Assembly: GCF_003946305.1 (NCBI RefSeq)
Contig: NZ_RHNS01000001.1
Location: 248,001-312,000, forward strand
Length of the DNA stretch: 64,000 nt
Origin: Lacticaseibacillus porcinae
Lineage (GTDB): Bacteria; Bacillota; Bacilli; Lactobacillales; Lactobacillaceae
Direction: 5' to 3'
The translations under genes were made by a program, and so were the position numbers. The notes beneath the pieces were generated by a model that did no database searches, was not told the DNA's origin, and saw only the letters and a program-made list of their open reading frames with translations. Shown here one piece after another: positions 53,822 to 63,095 of this stretch (its first letter is position 1; every line of letters begins with the position of its first letter).

Positions 53822-54311
53822 CACGCACCGCTCCTTCCTGACGCATCCGCGCCAATCCGCGATTCAAACGACTTTTCACCGTACCCAACGGCAAATGCAA
53901 CACTTTTGCGATTTGCGCCAGCGGCAAGTCGTTGTAATAACGCATCACAATCACCACTTGCAAAGCTTTCGGCAACTTTTCTAAATCACTTTGCAGATTT
54001 GCATGCAAGTCGCTGGCGACGCTTGGTTCATCGACAGCTAAAGCCGTCAACTTCGGCTGATGTTTGCGCATCATTTTGAAAATGCAGTTCAATTCCACGC
54101 GGATCAACCACGTGTCAAAATATTCAGGATGTTTCAACTTGTGGATGCTCAACATCACTTGCAAGGCGGTTTCTTGCACCGCGTCCAACGCGTCTTGTTG
54201 GTTGTGCAAGTATAAGTAAGCGGTGCGATAAAGCTTGTCATTGCGCGTCTGCAGCAACATGACCAAAGCCGTTTGATCACCGGATTGTGCAGATTCGATC
54301 AATTCTTGCAT
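53805..54311 (-). CDS. ECF-type RNA polymerase sigma factor
   Basis: 168 residues with sigma-70 region 2 (LYLHNQQDALDAVQETALQVM, split across the -10-binding helices) and region 4 (about 110-160, LPLAQIAKVLHLPLGTVKSR). No region 1 or 3, so an extracytoplasmic-function sigma factor; relatives include SigV/SigW-like envelope-stress regulators. The ATG at 54311 is 7 nt after GGAGG. Just upstream is a promoter of the ECF class, consistent with autoregulation. Confidence 0.92.
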   Translation of the reverse strand: MQELIESAQSGDQTALVMLLQTRNDKLYRTAYLYLHNQQDALDAVQETALQVMLSIHKLKHPEYFDTWLIRVELNCIFKMMRKHQPKLTALAVDEPSVASDLHANLQSDLEKLPKALQVVIVMRYYNDLPLAQIAKVLHLPLGTVKSRLNRGLARMRQEGAVRDAYRI

Positions 54312-54343
54312 ACCCATTCCTCCAATTCGTCGTACACCTATTA

Positions 54344-54369
54344 GTACGACTCAGCGGGCAAAAAGTTCC
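54344..54369 (-). promoter_or_regulatory. ECF-type promoter of the sigma/anti-sigma operon
   Basis: Minus-strand GGAAC (54369-54365), TTTTT and the rest of a 16-nt spacer, then CGTAC (54348-54344): the GGAAC/CGT form read by ECF sigma factors. GTCGTAC-8-GTACGAC forms a perfect inverted repeat over the -10 and the start (54329-54350). Confidence 0.75.
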
Positions 54370-54378
54370 CCTTTACGA

Positions 54379-54406
54379 GAAAAAAAGCCGCTGACCGCTC
54401 AGCGAC
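54379..54406 (-). terminator. terminator of the CPBP protease gene
   Basis: GTCGCTGA-GCGG-TCAGCGGC and T7 on the minus strand; the gene's stop codon lies in the stem. Confidence 0.85.
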
Positions 54407-55139
54407 TCCCTTCTAGATCGAACAATTTCAACGGTTTGCGACTCCCATGAACAATGATCACTGCGATTGCCAGGTACACCATCACCCAAAACAGCGACCC
54501 GTACAACAAGATTTGAAAACTCCCAGTCGGCGTCCCAGACATGCCGTGAATCGCCACCGCAAAATAATCTAAGCTGAAATGAAACGCCATTGGCACCAAC
54601 AAACTGCCACTGCGCAAATACATTGCGGCAAGCATCACCCCCATGCCCGCTGCTTGAAGAATTTGAATCGCAGTGATCCCAGCACTTTGATGGGTGAGGT
54701 TGATCAAATGCAATGCCCCGAATAATAAGCCAGACGTTAACATCGCCGCCCAAGCATTGCGCCAATGCTTCAGCAATTGTGTGAAGATCACGCCGCGGAA
54801 CATGCATTCTTCCGTTGCCGCAGCCACAATCCCGACCACTAACCCAGTGGGGATGCGACTGGCATGACCAAATCGTACGGTGACCACGCCGACGACGATC
54901 CACAATATCAACAGCCAAGTCCAAGTCCGCCATTTTAAATTGAGGAAATGGAGCTTTTGATGGATCAACCACCAGTTCAACAATAAGATTACGACTAGCT
55001 CAAGACCTTTATACACCAGTAAATGCGGGACATAAGCGAGATGCAACAATCTGGTGCCGTAGCCGATCACCACTTCCCCAAGTAGCAATTCTAAAATAAA
55101 AAATAGCGTCAAGCGCCAATACCATGATAACTTGTCCAT
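54399..55139 (-). CDS. CPBP-family intramembrane metalloprotease
   Basis: 246 residues with about eight hydrophobic segments. The glutamate motif EECMFRGV, the histidine motif FGALHL and a third HFSLDY complete the CAAX/ABI active site. In lactic acid bacteria such proteases serve in bacteriocin immunity or regulated proteolysis. It lies upstream of the sigma/anti-sigma pair on the same strand, separated by a terminator. A part in signal-triggered anti-sigma cleavage is possible but only inference. The ATG at 55139 has GGAGG 6 nt upstream. Confidence 0.9.
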   Translation of the reverse strand: MDKLSWYWRLTLFFILELLLGEVVIGYGTRLLHLAYVPHLLVYKGLELVVILLLNWWLIHQKLHFLNLKWRTWTWLLILWIVVGVVTVRFGHASRIPTGLVVGIVAAATEECMFRGVIFTQLLKHWRNAWAAMLTSGLLFGALHLINLTHQSAGITAIQILQAAGMGVMLAAMYLRSGSLLVPMAFHFSLDYFAVAIHGMSGTPTGSFQILLYGSLFWVMVYLAIAVIIVHGSRKPLKLFDLEGSR

Positions 55140-55192
55140 TGAAGTCCTCCTGATCACTCATGCGCCGATTATACCAAATTTTCAGCCCTCAA

Positions 55193-55222
55193 CAAAAAAA
55201 CAACCGAGTCGCCTCGGTTGTC
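55193..55222 (-). terminator. mnmA terminator
   Basis: ACAACCGA/TCGGTTGT stem with a T-run on the minus strand. Confidence 0.85.
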
Positions 55223-55228
55223 TCACGA

Positions 55229-56392
<1,164 letters not shown>

Positions 56393-56491
56393 TCAAGATT
56401 CCAGTAACGCCCAGTATACCATAATTGCTTGCCAAAAGTAAGAGAATGACCGCGCGTTTTTTAGCGTATACTGAAAATTGAGGTGATCGTT

Positions 56492-56662
56492 TTGAAAATT
56501 TTCTTAGCGTTGATGGGCCTATGCTTATTAGTATTAGGCGCGCAATTCATGTCAGGCCGCTGGTTGTCGATGATCAAAGCGAACGCCACCAAACAAAATG
56601 GCATTGCTGTCGGGTTGCCTTTGCTGGTGTTCGGCTTGTTGTTATTGCGCTTCGCCTTTTAA
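56492..56662 (+). CDS. small membrane protein, 56 residues
   Basis: Too short for most gene callers. It starts with TTG at 56492, with GAGGTGATC just upstream, and ends in TAA at 56660-56662. Two hydrophobic helices, FLALMGLCLLVLGAQFM and IAVGLPLLVFGLLLL, flank a short basic loop (KANATKQ). I do not recognise the family. It lies 15 nt before an acetyltransferase gene and is divergent from mnmA, so the two plus-strand genes probably form one unit. An AT-rich -10-like TATACT precedes it. Confidence 0.6.
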   Translation: MKIFLALMGLCLLVLGAQFMSGRWLSMIKANATKQNGIAVGLPLLVFGLLLLRFAF

Positions 56663-56677
56663 TTCAGGAGGACTTCG

Positions 56678-57199
56678 ATGGATCCAGATTATTTAACTGG
56701 CACCCAGTGTGTCTTACGCGATATCCCAGAATCAGATTATCCAGCATTACAGGCAATTGAAAATTCAGTCCGCTTAGAAGCAGACGACGACTTACCATAT
56801 CCCCAAACACCCGATGCCATTGAAAAAATGGCCACGATGAAAGCCCCAGATCACTGTTTCGGCATTTACGTCAGCCATGAACTTGCTGGCAGCGTTGCGG
56901 TGTTTGGGGTGGACTTCCTGCATCAACACGCCAAAGTCGGCATCGCCATCAGCCCTGACTTTCAACACCGTGGACTAGGCACCGACGCCTTGACGGTGAT
57001 GATGAATTTCTGCTTTGCCCAAATGCCGCTACACAAAATCAAGTTAACGGTATTTGTTGACAATATCGCTGCGATCCACTGTTACGAAAAGCTCGGATTT
57101 CAACTTGCCGGACGCTTTAAAGACGAGTACTTCCGCAACGGTCGCTTCATCGATTTACTCGCCTATGAGTTGATGCGTAGCGACTGGCTCGCCAAATAA
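56678..57199 (+). CDS. GNAT-family N-acetyltransferase (RimJ/RimL-like)
   Basis: 173 residues. The acetyl-CoA loop is ISPDFQHRGLGTDALTVMM (Q/RxxGxG/A), with AIHCYEKLGFQLAGRFKDEY near the end, the usual pattern of the RimJ/SpeG branch. Substrate unknown: an N-terminal protein amine or a polyamine are the usual options. CAGGAGG lies 7 nt before the ATG at 56678, directly after the small membrane-protein gene. Confidence 0.88.
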   Translation: MDPDYLTGTQCVLRDIPESDYPALQAIENSVRLEADDDLPYPQTPDAIEKMATMKAPDHCFGIYVSHELAGSVAVFGVDFLHQHAKVGIAISPDFQHRGLGTDALTVMMNFCFAQMPLHKIKLTVFVDNIAAIHCYEKLGFQLAGRFKDEYFRNGRFIDLLAYELMRSDWLAK

Positions 57200-57236
57200 A
57201 TACAGACGTCTCGGAAATTCCGAGGCGTCTGTATTT
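57200..57236. terminator. bidirectional terminator between the GNAT and DUF1831 genes
   Basis: ATACAGACGTCTCGGAA/TTCCGAGGCGTCTGTAT. Confidence 0.85.
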
Positions 57237-57240
57237 GCGT

Positions 57241-57582
57241 TTAAGCGAGTTTGATCACTTGGCGATCGATCAATTCCGCAACAATGTAGTTGAACTGTTC
57301 AACGTTTTCTGCAGTTTTGTCGGTTTTGAAAATGTTGACGGCTTTTAACCCATTGCCGGTGGTCACACCCATTTGAAAAGCCGTGAGGTCGGCTTTAAAG
57401 GTGATCCGCAATTTGTTGGCGGCAGTGTATGGCGAATTCGGATCCAATGAGCGTTCTAATTGGAAGTTCCCGTTTTTCGTTTTGATAAAGCCCAAGTCCA
57501 TCAAGGTATAACGCTTCACCGCAGGATCAACTGCGTAAGTCTTGGGACTGCCAAGTGGTGCACTGGTGGTTGCTAATGCCAT
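57241..57582 (-). CDS. DUF1831 protein
   Basis: 113 residues of a small family that in lactobacilli regularly follows iscS. RYTLMDLGFIKTKNGNFQLE, NKLRITFKADLTAFQMGVTT and DKTAENVEQFNYIVAELIDR carry the family pattern. No known function; the context suggests the sulfur-transfer or tRNA-thiolation branch (inference). Here it is separated from iscS by a long non-coding stretch with its own promoter, unlike the tight spacing usual elsewhere. GGAGG precedes the ATG. Confidence 0.85.
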   Translation of the reverse strand: MALATTSAPLGSPKTYAVDPAVKRYTLMDLGFIKTKNGNFQLERSLDPNSPYTAANKLRITFKADLTAFQMGVTTGNGLKAVNIFKTDKTAENVEQFNYIVAELIDRQVIKLA

Positions 57583-57649
57583 AATCTTCCTCCTTGTAAA
57601 GCTTTAACATTATTCTACCACGAAAAGCGGTTACTTGTGGCGTTCAGAG

Positions 57650-58076
57650 AAAAAACTCAGCACCCTGAAACCAGCGCACAACAAATCCACGAAACAATAT
57701 TCTGCTTCGTGGATCCGCGGCTTCTAGCCGATTCAATTACGTTCATGCAGTCTCAACAACAATCAAGGACGTTGCTGCGGGCCTTGGCTTATTAGACCTC
57801 AACCGCGTTCGTCGCTAATCGGCTTTGCACTGCCTTTCGCAAACAGACGTCGCCTTGCGTCTCACGTCACCGTGAGGGCACTACTCCCGGCTGTAACTGG
57901 TTTGAGTCCACGACTGGGACCCTTCAGTACCGGCACTTTGGAACTGGAGATCTAGCAGCGCTCGACAGTTAAGCCCAGATGCTACGGGATAGTCTCCGAG
58001 AGTTTAGCGGGCACTTCCACCCGTCGCGAAGTGATACGGGTGACCTGCGCTCAGCCACCCACTCCTCATAGAATTC
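57650..58076 (-). ncRNA. candidate structured RNA of about 430 nt, class unknown
   Basis: A gene-free stretch with its own promoter at the upstream end and a hairpin plus T6 at the other (57650-57680). Minus-strand hairpins include GGGTG/CACCC, CACCCGT/ACGGGTG, CTCACG/CGTGAG, AGACG/CGTCT, CGGCT/AGCCG, ATCCACGAA/TTCGTGGAT, and a long-range GCCGATT/AATCGGC. I looked for the RNase P core (GAGGAAAGTCC), tmRNA ends, SRP and 6S patterns, T-box and S-box, and found none. It lies between iscS and DUF1831. Class and function are unknown. Confidence 0.65.
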
Positions 58077-58082
58077 ATCACC

Positions 58083-58111
58083 ATGATAGCGCCTTCTAAA
58101 ATAAAAAACAA
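58083..58111 (-). promoter_or_regulatory. promoter of the candidate ncRNA
   Basis: TTGTTT (58111-58106), 17-nt spacer, TATCAT (58088-58083) on the minus strand, downstream of the iscS terminator. Confidence 0.7.
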
Positions 58112-58138
58112 GTACTAAAAGTTATAAACGTTTTTCCG

Positions 58139-58171
58139 AAAAAAATCGCCGTCACCCTAAGGCAACGACGA
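58139..58171 (-). terminator. iscS terminator
   Basis: CGTCGTTGCC/GGGTGACGGCG imperfect stem with a T7 tail on the minus strand; it isolates the downstream ncRNA from iscS. Confidence 0.8.
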
Positions 58172-58180
58172 CATTTCAAT

Positions 58181-59341
58181 TTACTTGTTGGCGCGAGCAA
58201 GCAGGCGATTAGCGATTTTGATCAACGCTTCACCGAATGCTTGCACTTCTTCAGCAGTGGTGTAAGTACCGAAGCTGACCCGGATAGATTCACCGATGCG
58301 AGGCGAATCTTCACCAAACATCGCGATCAACACATGAGAAGGCTCCAAACTCCCTGCTGTACATGCAGAGCCACCAGAAATCGCAAAGCCAGCTAAGTCT
58401 AAGTTGGTTTGCAACGCATAAGTGGACAAGCCTTTCAACCACAAGTTCAACACATGGTTAGGGTTGTCAGGCTTTAAGCTGCCGTTTAATGCGTAATCGA
58501 TGCCTGCATCATCCAGTTGCTTCAACAATTGTTGCTTGAAGCCGTAAAAGTCTGCTTGGTGCTTGGCTTTGACTTCAGGGGTCAACAATGACACAGCCTT
58601 AGCCATGCCGACGATCCCGGCAACATTTTCAGTCCCAGCGCGGCGTTTCTTTTCTTGTTCCCCACCATTCATGAATGGTAACAACTTGTAGCCTGGACGG
58701 CGATACAAGAAACCGACACCTTTAGGGCCGTTGATCTTGTGCGCAGACGTCGACAAGAAGTCAACATGCAAGGCGTCAACATCGATATCATACAACCCGT
58801 AAGTTTGGGTGGCATCGGTGTGAAATAACGCTTGATGGTCGACTAAACGCTCACCGATCGCTTGAATCGGCAACCGCGAACCGACTTCATTGTTCCCCAT
58901 CATCACCGAAACTAAAATGGTGTCATCATCTAATGCCGCATCAAAATCTGCGAGATCTAATTCCCCAGTTTCAGACACTGGCAAATAAGTCACGTTAAAG
59001 CCTTCGCGTTCAAGCGACTTCATCGATTCTAAAACACTAGGATGTTCGATGGCTGTGGTGATGATGTGTTTGCCTTTGCCAGCCATGGCATGGGCAACGG
59101 TTTTAATGGCTGTGTTGTTGGCTTCAGTGGCGCCGCTGGTGAAAATAATATCATCAGGCTTGGCGTTGATGGATTGCGCAATGACTTTGCGGGCAGCATC
59201 AAGTTCAGTGTGGGCGGTGCGGCCAAACCAGTGACTGGAGCTGGCATTGCCGAAGTCATTTTGCATTTGATCGGTCATCGCTTGCACCACTGCTGGTGCC
59301 ATTGGCGTGGTCGCGGCATTATCAAGATAAATATGTTGCAT
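58181..59341 (-). CDS. iscS: cysteine desulfurase
   Basis: PLP enzyme removing sulfur from cysteine, here most likely as donor for MnmA tRNA thiolation. 386 residues. YLDNAATTPMAP at the N-terminus, the PLP lysine in STSAHKINGPKGVGFLY, and the sulfur-carrying Cys loop in SGGSACTAGSLEPSHV. The ATG at 59341 follows AAAGGA by 9 nt and lies just past the mtnN stop. Order mtnN-iscS-DUF1831-mnmA is conserved in lactobacilli. Confidence 0.95.
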   Translation of the reverse strand: MQHIYLDNAATTPMAPAVVQAMTDQMQNDFGNASSSHWFGRTAHTELDAARKVIAQSINAKPDDIIFTSGATEANNTAIKTVAHAMAGKGKHIITTAIEHPSVLESMKSLEREGFNVTYLPVSETGELDLADFDAALDDDTILVSVMMGNNEVGSRLPIQAIGERLVDHQALFHTDATQTYGLYDIDVDALHVDFLSTSAHKINGPKGVGFLYRRPGYKLLPFMNGGEQEKKRRAGTENVAGIVGMAKAVSLLTPEVKAKHQADFYGFKQQLLKQLDDAGIDYALNGSLKPDNPNHVLNLWLKGLSTYALQTNLDLAGFAISGGSACTAGSLEPSHVLIAMFGEDSPRIGESIRVSFGTYTTAEEVQAFGEALIKIANRLLARANK

Positions 59342-59343
59342 GA

Positions 59344-60042
59344 TCAAACTTCCTTTAATTGGTGGATATAAGCGAGTAACATTTGGGCAGAACGTTTGCC
59401 GGCATCAACGATAAATTCGTCAAAGCTTTGACCAGCATCCCCATCAGCGGTATCACTCATGGCGCGGATCACAACAAAAGGCGTCTTAAATTGCGTGGCC
59501 ACTTGCCCGATCGCAGCACCTTCCATTTCAGCAGCAAGGGCTTCTGGGTAAATGCTGAGGATGCGCTTTTTCGCATCGTCTGAAGCGATGAATTGGTCCC
59601 CTGAAACGATCAAACCAGTTTTGGTGTGTAATCCAACTGATTCAGCAGCGCGGGCAATGTCGGCGACGACGTCAGCGTCGGCGGTGAATTTCTGAGGTTG
59701 TTGTGGGAGTTGGCCCATGTCATAACCAAAAGCAGTCGCATCAGCATCGTGATATGCAACGGCACTGGATAAGACAACGTCGCCGACTTGTAACCCTTGG
59801 CCGATACCACCAGCTGAACCGGTGTTGATGACCACATCAGGGGCAAATTTTTCTAACATGATCGCCGTGGTCATGCCCATTTGCACTTTACCGATACCAG
59901 ATTCGACTAATACCACCGAAACCCCTTCAATGGTGCCTTTGAAATAGTGTTGGTTGGCGACTGAAATTTCAGTTTCATCGTCTAATTTTGCCAATAATGC
60001 GCGCAATTCTTCTTCCATTGCGCAGATCACGCCGATCGTCAT
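59344..60042 (-). CDS. mtnN: 5'-methylthioadenosine/S-adenosylhomocysteine nucleosidase
   Basis: Cleaves MTA and SAH, recycling the methylation by-product. 232 residues. GVICAMEEELRAL carries the first acidic active-site residue; INTGSAGGIGQGLQVGDVV is the nucleoside-phosphorylase core; EMEGAAIGQV holds the ribose-binding Glu; RAMSDTADG the catalytic Asp. The ATG at 60042 follows GAGGACAACT; the longer frame upstream is rejected. In a run with Nudix, a small membrane protein, iscS. Confidence 0.95.
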   Translation of the reverse strand: MTIGVICAMEEELRALLAKLDDETEISVANQHYFKGTIEGVSVVLVESGIGKVQMGMTTAIMLEKFAPDVVINTGSAGGIGQGLQVGDVVLSSAVAYHDADATAFGYDMGQLPQQPQKFTADADVVADIARAAESVGLHTKTGLIVSGDQFIASDDAKKRILSIYPEALAAEMEGAAIGQVATQFKTPFVVIRAMSDTADGDAGQSFDEFIVDAGKRSAQMLLAYIHQLKEV

Positions 60043-60104
60043 AGTTGTCCTCTTTTCAAAAAAATGTCTGAGTCTAGTATACGCTTTTTTAAAGTAAGTC
60101 GCAA

Positions 60105-60377
60105 TCACACAAAAGCTAAAACCAAAAAGACGATCACGATCAAAACGAAGACGATACCGATCGCCCAGTTGAGCTTCTTCTTCAAGCCGGTGACGCGCTT
60201 ATAAGTGATGTCATCAAATTGGCCGTTTGGCTGCATTTTACCGCGTTTTTTCTTGCGTTGTTCTCGCGCATAGTCCCGCTCAACTTCAACGCGCTTTTTA
60301 TCGCGTTCAGAAGCGGTTGCCTGCGCATGTTTTTGCGCTTCACGGTAGGCTTTGCGAGTTTTTGGTTCGTCGTCCAT
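60105..60377 (-). CDS. small basic membrane protein, unknown function
   Basis: 90 residues: a highly charged N-terminal half (KTRKAYREAQKHAQATASER, then KKRVEVERDYAREQRKKK) and one C-terminal transmembrane helix (WAIGIVFVLIVIVFLVLAFV), so a tail-anchored protein. In lactobacilli a gene like this often lies between the Nudix and mtnN genes. Role unknown. GGA-containing ribosome site before the ATG. Confidence 0.75.
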   Translation of the reverse strand: MDDEPKTRKAYREAQKHAQATASERDKKRVEVERDYAREQRKKKRGKMQPNGQFDDITYKRVTGLKKKLNWAIGIVFVLIVIVFLVLAFV

Positions 60378-60381
60378 GAGC

Positions 60382-60915
60382 TTATCCTTTCATATTGGCC
60401 CAAAGAGCTAGGCCTAGAATTGTTTTCGCGTCGCAAATGACGCCTTGTGTTTGCAATTGTTGTGCTTCTTGTAGGGTCAGCCACTGCGCGTTGACGAACT
60501 CACCGGCATCTTGCGGGCGTTTGTTCGCGATCGTGCTGAGGTTTTCTGCCAAATACAAATGACATAATGCGTCGGAAAAACCAGCCGCTTGATAAAACTT
60601 GGTGAGAAAAGTCATTTGACTAGCTTTTAAACCTGCTTCTTCATTTAACTCACGCGTCGCTGTCACCAATGGGTCTTCGCCGACTTCGATGCGACCAGCC
60701 GGTAATTCAATGGTCGCTTGCTTTAACGGTGCGCGCCACTGACTGACAAACAATGCCCGATCCCCGTCAACCGCAAGCACCCCAGCAGATCCTGAAGTAT
60801 GCACGACTTCGCGTAAAGCCGTGGTGCCATCGGCTAAGCACACAGTTTGTTTGCCTAAGGTCACGACTTTACCTTCAAACACAGTTTCTTCTGATAATAA
60901 TGTCTCTGGGGTCAC
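60382..60915 (-). CDS. Nudix hydrolase, ADP-ribose pyrophosphatase type
   Basis: Hydrolyses ADP-ribose to AMP and ribose-5-phosphate. 177 residues. The Nudix box is GRIEVGEDPLVTATRELNEE with AGL completing it (GX5EX7REUXEEXGU). IELPAG in front and the upstream REVVHTSGSAGVLAV are typical of NudF/YqkG-like ADP-ribose pyrophosphatases. First gene of the run to iscS. Confidence 0.92.
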   Translation of the reverse strand: MTPETLLSEETVFEGKVVTLGKQTVCLADGTTALREVVHTSGSAGVLAVDGDRALFVSQWRAPLKQATIELPAGRIEVGEDPLVTATRELNEEAGLKASQMTFLTKFYQAAGFSDALCHLYLAENLSTIANKRPQDAGEFVNAQWLTLQEAQQLQTQGVICDAKTILGLALWANMKG

Positions 60916-61077
60916 GATCAGCCCTCCTCAAATACAACTTACTGTAACAACTATACCGTTGTGCTGTCATCCAGCCAAGGACTTAACGAAAACTTGATGA
61001 AACTCCACCCGAAGTCTGATATTGAAGTGATGGTTATATGCTAAAATAGTGGCATAACGAGTTAGGAAGTGAACCAG

Positions 61078-61788
61078 GTGAAAAAAACGCAAAAACGCAT
61101 TCGCACTTGGCGGGTGCTGGTTTGGATCGCAGGCGGCGCAGTGCTTGGCTTATTAAGTGGTCACATCGGCATGGCAATTTTTGTCGGCGCGGTGTTTGGC
61201 GTTGCTCGCTTGATCGGCGAGCTTTCCCGCCCGCGTCCCGTGCAACCAAACGCCACTAAGCCTTTAAGTGCGACGATGGCAGCCCATTATCAAGAATCCG
61301 GTTTAGACGACAGCGAAGTCAAAGTCTTTCGTGAAACCATGGATACCGTATCCGATCAAGTTCAAGAATTTGAAGACATCATCAACCGCGTCCCGAAATT
61401 AAAAAGTATTGCCATTAACACTGACATTGTCGATGTGTTACACGCCTACTTCAAAGCGATCGTCCACAATCCTTTAGCGATGGGGGCAGCAGGCCACTTC
61501 ATTTATGAACAGTTACCTAATTTAGTCCGCATCGCCGAAAAATACGAAGCCATCAGCCATCACGAAGTCAAAACTGAAGATACTTACGCGGTGTTGACGC
61601 AAGCGGCCAATACCACTGCTGATCTTGCCAATGCGATCCGCGATGACTATGCGCATTTTGTTGAAACCGACATCGATGCTTTAGAAGCAGATATCAACTT
61701 AGCGAAAAAACAAATTCCAGAATCAACGCAAAATGCTAACCTCCGCGTTGATCTCTCCGATCAAAAACTCAAGGAGCACGCCCAATGA
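61078..61788 (+). CDS. XpaC-like 5-bromo-4-chloroindolyl phosphate hydrolysis family protein
   Basis: 236 residues. Two N-terminal hydrophobic helices ([31 protein letters not shown]) are followed by a helical domain of the XpaC/YceN family. The name of the family comes from a plate phenotype and does not prove enzyme activity. The GTG at 61078 is preferred, 10 nt after AGGA; one further GTG three codons upstream touches the ribosome site. Extended -10 (TGCTAAAAT) at 61032-61040. 4-nt overlap with the TelA gene. Confidence 0.85.
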   Translation: MKKTQKRIRTWRVLVWIAGGAVLGLLSGHIGMAIFVGAVFGVARLIGELSRPRPVQPNATKPLSATMAAHYQESGLDDSEVKVFRETMDTVSDQVQEFEDIINRVPKLKSIAINTDIVDVLHAYFKAIVHNPLAMGAAGHFIYEQLPNLVRIAEKYEAISHHEVKTEDTYAVLTQAANTTADLANAIRDDYAHFVETDIDALEADINLAKKQIPESTQNANLRVDLSDQKLKEHAQ

Positions 61789-62942
61789 CAGAAGAACAAA
61801 AAACGGATACCAACTTGGTCAACGACTTACTCGCCAATCCTTTCGGTGCAACCGAAGCGCCAGTCGCCCAACCTGTTGATCAACCAACCGCAGTACCTCA
61901 AGGCTTGACGCCGGAACAAGAGGCGCAAGCCAAGCAACTTGCCGATCAAATTGACGTGAAGTCTACTGATGCAGTGATGAGCTACGGTGCCAGCGCTCAA
62001 AAACAACTCGGTCAATTCTCCCAAACCATGCTTAACAAAGTCCAATCGCAAGATACTGGTGCTGTCGGGGACGCGTTGACCAGTTTAATGGCGCGGTTGA
62101 ACGAAGCCAACCCAGATGAACTTCGCGCCGAAGACAACAATGTCTTTAAAAAGTTGTTCGGCAAAGTCCGGCGGTCGATTTTTGAAATTACCGCCAAATA
62201 TCAAAAAATTGGCGCCCAAATCGACTCGATCGCTTCACGCCTTGAAAAAGAACAACAAGGCTTGCTCACCGATAATAAAATGCTCGATGAACTTTACGGC
62301 CAAAACAAAGCGTATTTTGACGCGTTGAACATTTACATCGCTGCAGCGAAAATGAAGTTGCAAGAACTTGAAACCACAACGATCCCAGAAGCTATGGCCA
62401 AAGCTCAAGCCTCAGGCGATCAAATGCAAGTTCAAGAAGTCAACGACCTCAAGCAATTCCAAACCCGTTTGGAAAAACGTGCTTATGACTTGGAACTCGC
62501 CCGTCAAATCACCTTACAACAAGCCCCGCAAATTCGGTTGATTCAAAACACCAACCAAGCGCTTGCTGAAAAGATCCAAGCCTCGATCAACACCGCTATT
62601 CCGTTATGGAAGAACCAAGTGGCGATTGCCTTGACTCTCTTGCGTCAAAAAGATGCGGTCACGGCGCAACGGCAAGTTTCTGAAACCACCAATGACTTGT
62701 TGAAGAAAAACGCGGCGATGCTTAAGACCTCTGCCATTGAAACCGCCAAAGAAAACGAACGCGGTGTCGTCGACATCGAAACCCTCACCCAAACCCAAAA
62801 CGATTTGGTGGAAACCCTGCAACAAACTTTGCAGATTCAACAAGAAGGTCGCAGCAAACGACAAGCTGCCGAACAAGAATTATCCAATATGGAAACTGAA
62901 CTCAAAAATCACCTGCTGGATTACACCAAAGGCAATATGTGA
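61785..62942 (+). CDS. TelA-family protein (toxic anion resistance)
   Basis: 385 residues, largely helical, TelA/YceH family. Ala/Gln/Lys-rich coiled coils dominate (about 130-385); [40 protein letters not shown] and [20 protein letters not shown] match the family core. Relatives are tied to tellurite resistance and, with XpaC, to envelope stress or lantibiotic tolerance. Coupled to the XpaC-like gene by overlap. Terminator follows. Confidence 0.9.
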   Translation: MTEEQKTDTNLVNDLLANPFGATEAPVAQPVDQPTAVPQGLTPEQEAQAKQLADQIDVKSTDAVMSYGASAQKQLGQFSQTMLNKVQSQDTGAVGDALTSLMARLNEANPDELRAEDNNVFKKLFGKVRRSIFEITAKYQKIGAQIDSIASRLEKEQQGLLTDNKMLDELYGQNKAYFDALNIYIAAAKMKLQELETTTIPEAMAKAQASGDQMQVQEVNDLKQFQTRLEKRAYDLELARQITLQQAPQIRLIQNTNQALAEKIQASINTAIPLWKNQVAIALTLLRQKDAVTAQRQVSETTNDLLKKNAAMLKTSAIETAKENERGVVDIETLTQTQNDLVETLQQTLQIQQEGRSKRQAAEQELSNMETELKNHLLDYTKGNM

Positions 62943-62950
62943 TGAACCGC

Positions 62951-62984
62951 ACAGTCAAATCTCAAGTGATTTGGCTGTTTTTTT
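62951..62984 (+). terminator. terminator of the xpaC-telA operon
   Basis: ACAGTCAAATC/GATTTGGCTGT stem with T8. Confidence 0.9.
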
Positions 62985-63064
62985 GTCTTGATAAGGTTAC
63001 GATTCAAACTCAAAGTATTGCATCACGACGATTCATGCATCTTACGTGAATACTTCATGAATTC

Positions 63065-63095
63065 AAAAAAGCAAACCACCTTCAGGCAGTTTGCT
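63065..63095 (-). terminator. terminator of the MFS gene at the right edge
   Basis: GCAAAC-TG-CCT/AGG-TG-GTTTGC and T6 on the minus strand; the gene's stop codon lies in it. Confidence 0.85.

Noticed and set aside
57650-58076. Assignment of the ncRNA as RNase P RNA or tmRNA
   Set aside because: The RNase P core GAGGAAAGTCC and the tmRNA GGATTCGAC start, TTCGA-type T-arm and tag frame are all absent on both strands.
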